Below the pieces are notes generated by a model. It did not search any database. It saw nothing but the letters and a program-made list of their open reading frames with translations, and had not been told where the DNA came from. From Parvularcula sp. BBD 1991-13 (GTDB taxonomy: Bacteria; Pseudomonadota; Alphaproteobacteria; Caulobacterales; Parvularculaceae): a stretch of DNA of 64,000 nt. Positions 50,674 through 60,144 of this stretch are shown here, one piece after another. The stretch is taken from the NCBI GenBank assembly GCA_001657385.1, contig LYSZ01000004.1, positions 186,001 to 250,000 on the forward strand, written 5' to 3'. Every line of letters starts with the position of its first letter. The first letter of the stretch is position 1. The translations under genes and the position numbers were made by a program.

Positions 50674-52356
50674 ATGGCCTTTGAAGCGCCCGAACGGGAA
50701 GCCATGGAAATCGACGTTGTGATCGTTGGCGCCGGCCCGGCGGGGCTGTCCGCGGCGATCCGGCTGAAACAGCTCGCCGCCGAAAAGGGCGAGGATCTGG
50801 CCGTGGTGGTCGTCGAAAAGGGGTCCGAGGTCGGCGCCCATATCCTGTCCGGCGCGGTGCTGGACCCGTCGGGCCTCGACAGGCTGTTCCCGGACTGGCG
50901 CGAGATGGACGGCGCGCCGACGGATACGCCGGTGGTTTCCGAGGACTTCAAGCTGATGGGCGCGGGCGGATCGATTTCGCTGCCGGTCGCCGCCATGCCG
51001 CCGATGGTGAAAAACCACGGCTGTTACATCGTCTCAATGGGCAATGTCTGCCGCTGGCTCGCCGAACAGGCCGAAGGCATGGGCGTGGAGATCTATCCCG
51101 GCATGGCCGCCTCGCAGTTGCTCTATCGCGAGGACGGATCTGTGCGCGGCGTCGTCGTCGGCGAGATGGGCGTCGGCAAGGACGGCGAGCCCAAGGACGG
51201 CTACGAGCCGGGGATGGAGCTGGTCGGCAAATATGTGCTGATCGCCGAGGGCGTGCGCGGATCGCTGTCGAAACAGCTGATCGCCAAATACGGCCTCGAC
51301 GCCAACAGCGACCCGCAGAAATACGGCATCGGCCTGAAGGAGCTGTGGGAGATCGCCCCCGAGAAGAGCCGTCCCGGCCATGTTCAGCACAGCTTCGGCT
51401 GGCCGCTGACGGACGACGTCGGCGGCGGTTCGTTCCTCTACCATTACAGCGACAACACGATCGCGCTCGGCTTCGTGGTGCACCTGAATTACAAGAATCC
51501 GTATCTTTATCCGTATGGAGAGTTTCAGAAGTTCAAGACCCATCCCGAAATCGCCGCGCTTTTGGAAGGCGGCAAGCGCCTTGCCTACGGCTCGCGGGCG
51601 ATTACCGAGGGCGGGTTCCAGGCGATCCCGAAACTGACCTTTCCGGGCGGCGCGCTGATCGGCTGTTCCGCGGGTTTCGTGAACGTGCCGCGCATCAAGG
51701 GCAATCATAACGCGATGCTGACGGGCATGATGGCGGCGGAGGCCGCGTTCGACGCCATCGCTGAAGGCCGCGAAGGCGACGAACTCGACGCCTATGTCGA
51801 GGCTTTCAACGCCTCCGCCGTGCGCGAGGAGCTTCAGCGCGCGCGCAACGTCAAGCCGCTCTGGACCAGGTTCGGCACGCTGCTTGGCGGGATCGCGCTT
51901 TCGGGCCTCGATCTGTGGACCAACACCGTCCTGTCCGGCTTTTCGGTTTTCGGCACGCTGCGTCACGACAAGACCGATGCGGCGGCGACGGAGCCGGCGG
52001 CGCGTCACAGGCCGATCGATTATCCGCGCGCTGACGGGGTCATTACCTTCGACCGGTTGACCAACGTGTCCTTCTCGGCGACCAATCATGAGGAAGACCA
52101 GCCGGCGCATCTTAAGCTTAACGATCCCTCAATCCCGATCGGCGTTAATCTTCCCACCTATGCGGAGCCCGCCCAGCGTTACTGCCCGGCCGGGGTGTAC
52201 GAGGTTTTGACCGATGACGGCGGCGCGAATCCCAAATTCCAGATCAACGCGCAGAACTGCGTGCATTGTAAAACTTGCGACATCAAGGATCCGTCGCAAA
52301 ATATCGTCTGGACGACACCCGAAGGCGGCGGCGGCCCGAATTACCCGAACATGTGA
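50674..52356 (+). CDS. Electron transfer flavoprotein-ubiquinone oxidoreductase
   Basis: Membrane-associated enzyme passing electrons from ETF (fatty-acid and amino-acid oxidation) to ubiquinone. The 560-residue protein begins with the FAD motif VVIVGAGPAGLSAAIRL, has GAHILSGAVLDPSGLD and GCSAGFVNVPRIKGNHNAM, and ends with a [4Fe-4S] domain: YCPAGVYE and NCVHCKTCDIKDPSQNIVW with four cysteines. Full length. ETF subunits are not in the window. Confidence 0.96.
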   Translation: MAFEAPEREAMEIDVVIVGAGPAGLSAAIRLKQLAAEKGEDLAVVVVEKGSEVGAHILSGAVLDPSGLDRLFPDWREMDGAPTDTPVVSEDFKLMGAGGSISLPVAAMPPMVKNHGCYIVSMGNVCRWLAEQAEGMGVEIYPGMAASQLLYREDGSVRGVVVGEMGVGKDGEPKDGYEPGMELVGKYVLIAEGVRGSLSKQLIAKYGLDANSDPQKYGIGLKELWEIAPEKSRPGHVQHSFGWPLTDDVGGGSFLYHYSDNTIALGFVVHLNYKNPYLYPYGEFQKFKTHPEIAALLEGGKRLAYGSRAITEGGFQAIPKLTFPGGALIGCSAGFVNVPRIKGNHNAMLTGMMAAEAAFDAIAEGREGDELDAYVEAFNASAVREELQRARNVKPLWTRFGTLLGGIALSGLDLWTNTVLSGFSVFGTLRHDKTDAAATEPAARHRPIDYPRADGVITFDRLTNVSFSATNHEEDQPAHLKLNDPSIPIGVNLPTYAEPAQRYCPAGVYEVLTDDGGANPKFQINAQNCVHCKTCDIKDPSQNIVWTTPEGGGGPNYPNM

Positions 52357-52446
52357 CGGTCGGCGCGCCGGGGCGGGGTTGCCCGGACGCGCCGCGTTTC
52401 CGGGCGCCGTCCGCGCCCGGCCCCGCCGCTCGGGGCGGCGGCAACA

Positions 52447-54252
52447 ATGAGGATTGGGATCTTGCCGAGAAAACGCGTCTTTTCAGCGTCTTTAACGTCG
52501 GCGCCGCGTCGCCCGGCCATGGCTGCGGCCTGTCTCGCGGCGGCGCTCGCGGCGTCCGCCTGCGTTTCCCCGCCGCGCGAGGAGAGCGTCGTCGGCGATT
52601 ACCTCTCCGGCCGGTTCGCCGCCCGCGTCAACGATATTGACGGCGCCGCCGAGGCTTTCGCCAGCGCGCACCGCGAAGCGCCGGTCTCCGAGGAGTTGTT
52701 GCGCGATGCGTTTTTCTTCCAGCTCGCCGCCGGCCGGGTCGAGGCGGCGGTTTCCCTCGCGCGGGAGCTGATCGCCGAACCCGATCTCGACGACGGGCTT
52801 GCGCGCACCGTTCTCGCCGCCGACGCCGTCAAGCGGGGGGCCTACGCCGAAGCGCGGACCCTGCTGGAAGAAGATATCGACGTCAGCTATCTGAGCGCGG
52901 CGGTCGCGATTGTCGACGCCTGGGCGCTCGCCGGCCTGGAAGGGCCGAACGCCGCGCGGGCCCTGCTCAGCAAGCCGGCGGCGGAGCTGTCGCGCGGCTT
53001 CAACCCGCTGCACGAAGCGCTGCTCGCCGAAAAGGCGGGCGAGGAGGCCGCGGCGCGGGCCGCGTTCCAGGTGTCGGTGCTGGCCCTTGGCGGACCGGTG
53101 GCGCGCACCGCCTATGGCGCTTTTCTGGAGCGTTCGGGGGACGAGATCGCGGCGCGGGAATTCTACGACCTGCTCGCCCGCGATCCCGGTCCCGACCGCA
53201 TCCGCGCGCAACAGGGTGTTGCTCGCCTCGACGCCGGCCGGGCGAGCCAGGCCTTCGCCGGGGTCGCGCCGTCCGAGGGGGCGGCCATTGCCCTTTATTC
53301 CATGGGCGCGGCGGTGCACGACCAGTATGTGCGTCAGCGCGAGGCCGCGTCTCGGGCGGGCTTTCGCGTCGGCCCGGTGAATTACAACCTGCCGCTGGCG
53401 CTCGTGCAGCTTGCGCTCCACCTCGATCCCGAGCTTGACGACGCCCTGCGGTTCACCGGCTGGATCCTCAACAATTACGGCGAGCACGAAAAGGCGCTTG
53501 AGGTGCTGGGCCGGCTGAAGCGGTCTTCGCCCTATTACGAACAGGCGATCATCGACAGGGCGTCCGCGCTGACGGCGCTTGAACGCGACGAGGAGGCGAT
53601 CGCGCTTCTGAGCAAGGCCATGGCGCGAAACCCCGAGGCGCTGGAGGCCGGCGCCGCGCTTGGCAATCTCCTGGCGACGCGCGAGCGTCATGGGGAGGCG
53701 ATCGACGCCCTTAACGCCGTCATCGCCCGCCTGCCGGACGAGCCGGACGAGGACGCCTGGCGCTACTACGTCACCCGCGGGGCGTCCTATCTCGCGCTTG
53801 ACGACTGGCCGCGCGCCGAGGCGGATCTCAAGCGCGCGGTCGACATCGCGCCGGAGGAACCGACCGCGCTCAACTATCTCGGTTATTCTTGGGCCGAGCG
53901 CGGGCTTTATCTCGACGAAGCCTTTGCGCTGATCGAAAAGGCGGTTTCCTTGCGTCCGGCCTCGGGCGCGATCATCGACAGCCTGGGCTGGGCGCATTAT
54001 CAGCTCGGGAACTATGACGACGCCGTCGGCCATCTCGAACACGCGGCTTCCCTGGAGCCGGCCGATCCGACCATTACCGATCACCTTGGCGACGTATACT
54101 GGCGGCTCGGTCGCCGGAGCGAAGCGCGGTTCCAGTGGCGGCGCGTCCTTGAACTCGATCCGGACGAGGCCATGGAGGCGGCGGTCGCCGAAAAGCTAAA
54201 ATCCGGTCTCGCCGACCCGGCGCCTGCGGCGGCAAAAACGCATACGGAATGA
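52447..54252 (+). CDS. TPR-repeat probable lipoprotein
   Basis: A 601-residue tetratricopeptide protein. The N-terminus carries a signal ending LAASACVSPP, resembling a lipobox with the cysteine near residue 38, so it is probably tethered in the periplasm. Tandem TPR units run from about residue 60 to 575; clear ones are HEKALEVLGRLKRSSPYYEQA, YLGYSWAERGLYLDEAFALIEKA and LGWAHYQLGNYDDAVGHLEHA. A shorter start at MAAACLAAAL is possible. It overlaps ispE by 4 bp (ATGA). TPR partners unknown. Confidence 0.88.
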   Translation: MRIGILPRKRVFSASLTSAPRRPAMAAACLAAALAASACVSPPREESVVGDYLSGRFAARVNDIDGAAEAFASAHREAPVSEELLRDAFFFQLAAGRVEAAVSLARELIAEPDLDDGLARTVLAADAVKRGAYAEARTLLEEDIDVSYLSAAVAIVDAWALAGLEGPNAARALLSKPAAELSRGFNPLHEALLAEKAGEEAAARAAFQVSVLALGGPVARTAYGAFLERSGDEIAAREFYDLLARDPGPDRIRAQQGVARLDAGRASQAFAGVAPSEGAAIALYSMGAAVHDQYVRQREAASRAGFRVGPVNYNLPLALVQLALHLDPELDDALRFTGWILNNYGEHEKALEVLGRLKRSSPYYEQAIIDRASALTALERDEEAIALLSKAMARNPEALEAGAALGNLLATRERHGEAIDALNAVIARLPDEPDEDAWRYYVTRGASYLALDDWPRAEADLKRAVDIAPEEPTALNYLGYSWAERGLYLDEAFALIEKAVSLRPASGAIIDSLGWAHYQLGNYDDAVGHLEHAASLEPADPTITDHLGDVYWRLGRRSEARFQWRRVLELDPDEAMEAAVAEKLKSGLADPAPAAAKTHTE

Positions 54253-55139
54253 TTACCGAGACGGCCCCGGCCAAGATCAACCTATACCTCCATGTGGGCC
54301 CGGTGCGCGCCGACGGCCTGCATGAGCTGGCGAGTCTGTTCGTCTTCGCCGAGGACGGCGACCGCGTCAGCGCCGCGCCGGCGGCGGGGCTGAGCCTTGA
54401 GGTGACGGGCCCTTTCGCGGCCGCGCTCGACGCGCTGCCGGCGGCGGACAATCTGGTCATGCGGGCGGCCGCGCGCCTGCGCGAGGCGGGCGGCGTTGCG
54501 GCCGGCGCGGCGTTGACGCTTGAGAAAAACCTGCCGATCGCGGCGGGGATCGGCGGCGGATCGGCGGACGCGGCGGCTGCCCTGCGCGCCCTGGCGCGGC
54601 TGTGGACCCTCGATATCGACGAAGCGGCGCTCGCCCGGCTCGCCTTTGCGCTGGGTGCGGACATTCCGGCCTGTCTTGCCGGGACGCCGGTCAATGTCGG
54701 CGGCGCCGGCGAGCGGATGACGGCCGGTCCCGCGCTGCCGCCGCTCTGGGTCTGTCTCGTCAATCCGGGCGTCGAAACGCCGACGGGGCCGATTTTTCGC
54801 GCGTTCGACGCCGCTCATCCGGCGCCGCCCGAGCCGGTCTTCGCGGCGATCCCGTCATCGCCTCCGCCGTCATCGGCGCCGCGCGCCTACGCCCCCCTCA
54901 AGGAGGCCCTGGCGGGGGCGCGCAACGATCTGCAACCTTTCGCGGTCGAGGGCGCGCCGGTCATCGCCGAGGTGCTGGACCTGCTGGACGCGGCGCAGGG
55001 CGCGTTCTGCGCGCGCATGTCGGGTTCCGGCGCGACCTGTTTCGCCCTGTTCGAGGCGGAGGACGCGGCGCGCCGCGCTGCGCGGGACGCCCGGTCCCGG
55101 GGATGGTGGGCCATGGCTTCGCGCTTGCGGACGGGGTAG
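54249..55139 (+). CDS. ispE: 4-diphosphocytidyl-2-C-methyl-D-erythritol kinase
   Basis: GHMP kinase of the non-mevalonate isoprenoid pathway. The 296-residue protein has PAKINLYLHVGPVRADGLHEL at the N-terminus, the ATP loop LPIAAGIGGGSADAAAALRAL near residue 95 and RMSGSGATCFALF near residue 256. It overlaps the TPR gene by 4 bp. A polyprenyl diphosphate synthase using the pathway products lies 1.4 kb downstream on the other strand. Confidence 0.94.
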   Translation: MITETAPAKINLYLHVGPVRADGLHELASLFVFAEDGDRVSAAPAAGLSLEVTGPFAAALDALPAADNLVMRAAARLREAGGVAAGAALTLEKNLPIAAGIGGGSADAAAALRALARLWTLDIDEAALARLAFALGADIPACLAGTPVNVGGAGERMTAGPALPPLWVCLVNPGVETPTGPIFRAFDAAHPAPPEPVFAAIPSSPPPSSAPRAYAPLKEALAGARNDLQPFAVEGAPVIAEVLDLLDAAQGAFCARMSGSGATCFALFEAEDAARRAARDARSRGWWAMASRLRTG

Positions 55140-55231
55140 AATGGCCGCACGACGCCGCACGGCGCGATTCGTCTTTCTCGTAAGATGAAACTGGCCGATA
55201 AGGCGAAACTGGCCGGCGCGCTGAAACTGGA

Positions 55232-56359
55232 ATGAATTCGATGGCGCATGCGCTTGAAGGCCCGATGATCCTCGCCGTCGCCGCATGGCTCGCCTATCTC
55301 GTCGCCGCGGCGGGAAGCCGTTTCGCCGCCCAGCTTCGCGCCCTGCGCGACCACCCCAATCACCGCTCCAGCCATACCCGCCCGACGCCGAAAACCGGCG
55401 GGATCGCCATTGTCGGCGCCTGGCTGGCGGGCATGTTCGTGCTGGCGGCCTTCACGCCGGCCCGCGACATCGTATCGTATACGGCGCTTTTGTCCGTGTT
55501 GGGCCTCGCCGCCCTGGGGCTCGGCTTCGCGGATGATGTGCTGAGCCCGTCGCCACTGTTCAAGTTTGCGGGTCAGATCGCCCTCGCGGCGTTGTTCGCG
55601 GCGTGGTTCGGGCCGCTCGCCGCGGCGCCGGCGCCGGGGATCGGCTATGTCGATCTGCCCCCCGCGGTCGGTTTCGCGCTGACGGCGGCGTGGATCGTCG
55701 GCTTCATGAACGCTTACAACTTCATGGACGGCGCCAACGGTCTCGCGTCCGGGACCGCCGCCGCCGCGATGTGCGGCTTTTGCGTTATCGCGGCCTTTTC
55801 CGGCGCCTATTTTCCGGCGGCGGCGGCCTTCGTGCTGGCGGCGGCGCTGTTCGGCTTCATGCCCGTGAACATGAGGCGGGGGCGTCTCTTCATGGGCGAC
55901 AATGGCAGCCAGGGGGTCGGGTTCATCGTCGCCGCGCTTGCGGTCATCGCGGCGAACGGGTCCGACGGACGTGCGAGCGCCCTCGTCGCGCCGGTGATCT
56001 TCCTGCCGTTCCTGATGGACGTCGCCGTCACCCTGGCGCACCGGGCGATCCGTAAACAGAACATCCTGTCGGCGCATCGCGAGCATCTCTACCAGCTCAT
56101 GCTGCGGCTCGGCGCGACGCATGTCGAGGTTGCGGTGATCTACATGGGCCTGACGGCGATCTCGACCGCGGCGGCGATCGTCATGCTCGCCTTGCCCGGC
56201 GCCTGGCAGTGGCTGGCGCCGGCGTTGCTCGCGGCGGTCTTCGCCGTTCCGGCCGCGCGCGTCTACCGCCGCGCGGTTCGCGCGGCGCTGTTCTCCGCGC
56301 CCGCCCCTGCGGCCAGTTCCGACAAGGCGGTCGAAGCGCCGCGCCAGGCGGCGGAGTAG
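55232..56359 (+). CDS. MraY/WecA-family glycosyl-phosphate transferase
   Basis: A 375-residue integral membrane transferase (about 10-11 helices) that links a sugar-1-phosphate to undecaprenyl phosphate, starting an O-antigen, capsule or related glycan. Motifs include HPNHRSSHTRPTPKTGG, LGFADDVLSPSP (Mg2+-binding DD), FMNAYNFMDGANGLASG, GRLFMGDNGSQGVGF and HREHLYQLM. MurX-like MraY is less likely because the histidine motif fits the WecA/WbpL group. GAAACTGGC is repeated three times just upstream (55187-55222). Confidence 0.88.
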   Translation: MNSMAHALEGPMILAVAAWLAYLVAAAGSRFAAQLRALRDHPNHRSSHTRPTPKTGGIAIVGAWLAGMFVLAAFTPARDIVSYTALLSVLGLAALGLGFADDVLSPSPLFKFAGQIALAALFAAWFGPLAAAPAPGIGYVDLPPAVGFALTAAWIVGFMNAYNFMDGANGLASGTAAAAMCGFCVIAAFSGAYFPAAAAFVLAAALFGFMPVNMRRGRLFMGDNGSQGVGFIVAALAVIAANGSDGRASALVAPVIFLPFLMDVAVTLAHRAIRKQNILSAHREHLYQLMLRLGATHVEVAVIYMGLTAISTAAAIVMLALPGAWQWLAPALLAAVFAVPAARVYRRAVRAALFSAPAPAASSDKAVEAPRQAAE

Positions 56360-56390
56360 CCTTGCCGAGGCCGCCGGCGCTGAGGCCGAT

Positions 56391-56438
56391 GGCGTTCAAG
56401 GTCAACGGCGTTCAAGGTCAATGGCGTTCAAGGCGATT
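56391..56438. repeat. Triplicated 16-bp tandem repeat
   Basis: Units GGCGTTCAAGGTCAAC, GGCGTTCAAGGTCAAT and GGCGTTCAAGGCGATT follow each other (56391-56406, 56407-56422, 56423-56438). The last unit is also the outer edge of dispersed repeat copy 2, so the array appears to be an expansion of that edge. Confidence 0.8.
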
Positions 56439-56520
56439 CACAATCGGCTCCGGATTCTCAAGCGGAGCGCGGCCGCGAACCGCAAAACCGGCGGTCCGCT
56501 GTTGCCGCAACACGCTCTAG
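56421..56520 (-). repeat. Dispersed intergenic repeat, copy 2
   Basis: Read on the minus strand it begins CTAGAGCGTGTTGCGGCAA, contains GTTCGCGGCCGCGCTCC and ends ATTGTGAATCGCCTTGAACG, matching the start, middle and end of copy 1 at 23731-23841. Like copy 1 it lies between convergent genes; its start includes the stop codon of the polyprenyl synthase gene. Confidence 0.65.
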
Positions 56521-57578
56521 AAAGCGCGCGATACGGAGGATTCGACGAGATCAGCGAGCGCGGCGGAATACTCGTTACGCGGAACTTCGGAAAGGTTGTC
56601 GATCGCCGCCTTCGCGTATCGCCGCGCAAGCGCGATGGTGTCGGCGATGGCGTTGTCGCGCTGCATCAGCTCGCGGGCCCGATCGAAGTCTTCCGCCTCG
56701 ACCCGTCCCTCGGCGATGACGCGCCGCCAGAACGGTTTTTCTTCCGGCGCGGCGCGGTCCACCGCGTAAACAACCGGCAGGGTCATCTTGCCTTCGCGAA
56801 AATCGTCGCCCACGGATTTTCCGAGCGCGCCTTCCGCCCCGGCGTAATCGAGGGCGTCGTCGACCAGTTGATAGGCGACGCCGAGATTGCGCCCGTACTC
56901 GCGCAGCGCCGTCTCCCCGGCGGCGCCGGCGCCGGCGATCAGCGCGCCGGCCTGGGCGGCGGCGGCGAACAGGGCCGCGGTCTTGGCCTCGACGACGGCG
57001 AGGTACATGTCCACCGTCGCCGCGATGTTTTTCTGGGTCGCCAGTTGCAGGACCTCGCCCTCGGCGATGACGCTGGAGGCGCGCGAGAGCACCTGCAACA
57101 CCCGCAGATCCTTCGCCGCGACCATCAGCTCGAAGGCGCGCGAAAAGATGAAATCGCCGACGAGGACGCTTTCCTTGTTGCCCCAGATGATGTTGGCGGT
57201 CTTCGCCCCGCGGCGCAGGATGGAGGCGTCCACCACGTCGTCATGGAGCAGCGTCGCGCCGTGGATCAGCTCCACCGCGGCGGCGAGCGCCACATGATGG
57301 CGTCCGTCGTAGTCGGCGTCCTGTCCGATGAGGCGCGCGGCGGCGAGGGTCAGCATCGGACGGATGCGCTTGCCGCCGGCGTTGATGAGGTGCCCCGCCA
57401 TTTCCGGGATCATGTCGACCGGCGACTGCATGCGGGCCAGGATCTCCGCGTTCACCGCCTCCAGGTCGCGGGCGGTCAGCGCCCGCAACGCCGCGACCGC
57501 GCTCAGGAAATCCGGCGCGCCGTCGGTCTTCGTCGTTTGGCTGCTGGTCGCTGCGACGCCCAAGGAAAAACCTTTCAA
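56517..57578 (-). CDS. ispB: Long-chain polyprenyl (octaprenyl/decaprenyl-type) diphosphate synthase
   Basis: Makes the isoprenoid tail of ubiquinone from FPP and IPP. The 353-residue protein has GGKRIRPMLTLAAA, the first aspartate-rich motif LIHGATLLHDDVVD near residue 110 and the second QLVDDALDY near residue 235, plus GKSVGDDFREGKMTLPVVYA. Small residues before the first motif fit a long-chain product; exact chain length cannot be read, although alphaproteobacteria usually make Q-10. A dispersed repeat touches its stop codon. Confidence 0.92.
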   Translation of the reverse strand: MKGFSLGVAATSSQTTKTDGAPDFLSAVAALRALTARDLEAVNAEILARMQSPVDMIPEMAGHLINAGGKRIRPMLTLAAARLIGQDADYDGRHHVALAAAVELIHGATLLHDDVVDASILRRGAKTANIIWGNKESVLVGDFIFSRAFELMVAAKDLRVLQVLSRASSVIAEGEVLQLATQKNIAATVDMYLAVVEAKTAALFAAAAQAGALIAGAGAAGETALREYGRNLGVAYQLVDDALDYAGAEGALGKSVGDDFREGKMTLPVVYAVDRAAPEEKPFWRRVIAEGRVEAEDFDRARELMQRDNAIADTIALARRYAKAAIDNLSEVPRNEYSAALADLVESSVSRAF

Positions 57579-57773
57579 TAGGTTATCGTCATTACGAGAT
57601 TGGTGTTAGCGGCAATTCGGGTCAAGAAAAAGCCTTACAAGGCGGTCAGCGGCGAATCACCGCTGTAACATCCCCGTCAGACCGCCGTCGCTTGCAGGCG
57701 GACCGTGAGCGGGCGGGCCGCGCGGCCCTCGCGGGGCGTTGAATAATCCGCCCTGGCAGCCTATCTCCGCGCG

Positions 57774-58655
57774 ATGCCTGAGAAAAATACTGTTCTGAAG
57801 ACGATCTGGCGGGCCTTGCCGTTTACCGGCGGGGACGGTCCGGTAGTGACGGTCCTGACTCTTGAGGGCGTTATCGGAAGCGCGGCGCCGGGGCGGCGCG
57901 GGCTCTCCCTTCAGCGATTGGAAAAATCGATCGAAGCGGCGTTTCGGCCCGGCGGTCTCGCGGCGGTGGCGCTGGCGGTGAACTCCCCGGGCGGCTCGCC
58001 GGTGCAGTCGCGGCTCATCTACGACGCGATCCGCCGAAAGGCCGAGGAAAAGGACGTGCCGGTGCTGGCTTTCATCGAGGATGTGGGCGCGTCCGGCGGC
58101 TATATCCTGGCGCTGGCTGGAGACGAGATTTACGCCGACGAAAGCTCGGTGGTGGGCTCCATCGGGGTCGTCTCCGCCGGCTTCGGCCTGCACGAGGCGA
58201 TCGCGAGGATCGGCGTCGAACGGCGGGTCTACACCGCCGGCGAAAACAAGGCGATCCTCGATCCGTTCAAACCCGAAGACGAGCGCGACAAGGCGCGCCT
58301 CCAGAGCATGCTGGACGAGCTTCACGGGCAGTTCATCGCCATGGTCAAGGCGCGGCGCGAAGCCAGGCTCGGCGACGATCCGGAGCTTTTCTCCGGCGCC
58401 TTCTGGACCGGGGCCAGGGCCAAGGAGCTGGGGCTTGTCGACGGAACCGCTCAGCTCGGCGCATTCCTGCGCACGCGCTTCGGAAAACATGTTAAGGTCA
58501 AACGTATCGCGCCCGATGGCGGATCGCTGTTGAAACGGTTATTATCGGGCGGCGAAACCGCTGCGCGTCGACCAGCGCCAACGGCTCTGATCGACGCGGA
58601 AGCGGTGCTGGACGCCGCCGAACGGCGCGCGATGTGGTCCCGATACGGCCTGTGA
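57774..58655 (+). CDS. S49 family (SppA/SohB-like) peptidase
   Basis: A 293-residue serine peptidase of the signal-peptide-peptidase A family with a Ser-Lys dyad. NSPGGSPVQSRLIYDAIRR near residue 65, the catalytic serine in FIEDVGASGGYILALAGDEI near residue 108 and the lysine in YTAGENKAILDPF near residue 160 are visible. The short single-domain form lacks an obvious N-terminal anchor. It probably degrades membrane-associated peptides. Confidence 0.92.
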   Translation: MPEKNTVLKTIWRALPFTGGDGPVVTVLTLEGVIGSAAPGRRGLSLQRLEKSIEAAFRPGGLAAVALAVNSPGGSPVQSRLIYDAIRRKAEEKDVPVLAFIEDVGASGGYILALAGDEIYADESSVVGSIGVVSAGFGLHEAIARIGVERRVYTAGENKAILDPFKPEDERDKARLQSMLDELHGQFIAMVKARREARLGDDPELFSGAFWTGARAKELGLVDGTAQLGAFLRTRFGKHVKVKRIAPDGGSLLKRLLSGGETAARRPAPTALIDAEAVLDAAERRAMWSRYGL

Positions 58656-58742
58656 GGCGTATCCTGTCGGAGCGCGCAAGCCGTGTCGGCGGCTAAATGA
58701 AACCGTCCGATCGCCGCGCCGCCGCACGGCAGGAGAACCGAA

Positions 58743-58976
58743 ATGAGCGCAGTCGCCACCCTCGCCGCAACCGTTGTCGCCGCCGTCGGCGCGGTCGCCG
58801 CCTATCGCTTCGTGGACAGGAAGACCCGCGATTTCCAGGATGCGGTCAACGAAGTGCGTCGCCGGGCCGCGGGCGGATCGCGGGACGATGTGGACCCGCG
58901 CACCATCGATTATGAGCGCGACCCGCTGAGCGGCGTTTACCGCCCCAGGGAAAGCCGCCCTGGAGAAAGCCGCTGA
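58743..58976 (+). CDS. Small membrane-anchored protein of unknown function
   Basis: A 77-residue protein with one N-terminal hydrophobic segment (residues about 3-21, VATLAATVVAAVGAVAAYRF) and a charged, probably cytoplasmic tail containing the conserved-looking DYERDPLSGVYRPR. It lies 87 bp after the S49 peptidase and may share its transcript. AGGAGAACCGAA before the ATG is a good ribosome site. I do not recognise a family. Its last codons come from a short duplication (GGAAAGCCGCC / GAGAAAGCCGC). Confidence 0.75.
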   Translation: MSAVATLAATVVAAVGAVAAYRFVDRKTRDFQDAVNEVRRRAAGGSRDDVDPRTIDYERDPLSGVYRPRESRPGESR

Positions 58977-58979
58977 GGC

Positions 58980-59399
58980 TTATCCGGCGGCGATAAAGCT
59001 TACGATAATGCGGCGGCGCTGCGGCGCCCGCCGATGCTCGAAAAGATAGATCCCCTGCCAGGTTCCCAGCGACAGGCGCCCGTCCGCGAACGGGATCGAC
59101 AGGCTCGACGCGGTCAGCGCCGTCTTGATATGGGCGGGCATGTCGTCCGGGCCTTCCGCGCCGTGGCGGTAGGGACCGCCTTCCGGGGCGGCCCTGTCGA
59201 ACCAGGCGATCAGGTCGCGCTGGACGTCCGGGTCGGCGTTTTCCTGGATCAGGAGCGAGGCGGACGTGTGCTGCACGAACAGGTGCGCCAGGCCCGAGAC
59301 GGGCGCCGCCGCGCCGGTCAGCTCGGCGATCCGCGGCGTGATGTCGACCAGCGCGCGGCCGGGGGTCTCGATGGTTAGCGTGTGCGGCATCGGCGTCAT
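58980..59399 (-). CDS. YjbQ/UPF0047 family protein
   Basis: A 139-residue trimeric-fold protein of the YjbQ family; the E. coli protein has weak thiamine phosphate synthase activity, but the true role is uncertain. The signature HTSASLLIQENADPDVQRDL near residues 44-63 and GTWQGIYLFEHRRAPQRRRI at the C-terminus contain the conserved histidines and glutamates. Two ATGs (59399, 59390) lack clear ribosome sites; the longer is given. Confidence 0.9.
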   Translation of the reverse strand: MTPMPHTLTIETPGRALVDITPRIAELTGAAAPVSGLAHLFVQHTSASLLIQENADPDVQRDLIAWFDRAAPEGGPYRHGAEGPDDMPAHIKTALTASSLSIPFADGRLSLGTWQGIYLFEHRRAPQRRRIIVSFIAAG

Positions 59400-59539
59400 T
59401 CAAAAATTGCGACAGATTTAACCATAGACCCGTCCGGCGCGTCTTGCGAAACAGGCGTCGCCGCCGCTACAGATGCTCGTCTGCCAGCGCGCCGCGCACC
59501 GCGCCCTGGACGATCGCATCATGGTAAAAGGCTGGCCTT

Positions 59540-60028
59540 TTGGCGGACATCGCTTTCATTGACCTCGAAGCCTCCGGCCTGGGCGCGGATTCCTGGCCGA
59601 TCGAAGTGGGGTGGTGTTTTCCGGACGGGCGCCCGCAGGCGCATTTGATCCGCACCGCGCCTAACTGGCGCGAAAGCGCCTGGGACCCCAAGGCCGAAGC
59701 GCTGCACGGCGTCTCCCGTGACGACCTTAAAAATCTCGGCGCGCCGCCGCAACAGGTTTGCAGCGCGCTCAATGTTGCGCTCAGTGGGGTGAAAGTCTAT
59801 TCCGACGCGCCGGACTGGGACGGGTTCTGGCTCTATCGTCTGTTTCAGGCGGCGAAGATGCGTCAGGCGTTCGAGCTTTGGGACTTCCGCGATCTCTTCG
59901 CGCGCCTTTCCCCGCACGCCATGCGCGAGGCCGCGTTGAAAGCCGCCGTGATCGCGCCTCACCGCCACCGCGCAAGCGACGACGTCCTGCACATGCAAAC
60001 GCTGTTCGCGCTCTCCCGGTCCATGTGA
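59540..60028 (+). CDS. DEDDh-type 3'-5' exonuclease
   Basis: A 162-residue DnaQ/RNase T-fold exonuclease. ExoI is FIDLEASGLG (Asp8, Glu10), ExoII lies around SDAPDWDGFWL and ExoIII is HRHRASDDVLHM, giving the His-x4-Asp of the DEDDh subgroup. It carries no polymerase-associated domain, so RNA or short-DNA trimming is as likely as proofreading. The frame begins with TTG at 59540; no in-frame ATG is available before the first catalytic motif. Confidence 0.85.
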   Translation: MADIAFIDLEASGLGADSWPIEVGWCFPDGRPQAHLIRTAPNWRESAWDPKAEALHGVSRDDLKNLGAPPQQVCSALNVALSGVKVYSDAPDWDGFWLYRLFQAAKMRQAFELWDFRDLFARLSPHAMREAALKAAVIAPHRHRASDDVLHMQTLFALSRSM

Positions 60029-60144
60029 AACCGCCGCTTCCAGGGCGAGCGCAGGTGAGCGCGCCGCCCCGCGACGCGAAACGCGCCTGCGCGCCACTGC
60101 GCCTGGCAATTGCGTTGCGCGCGGCCCCGCGATAAGCGCCTGTC

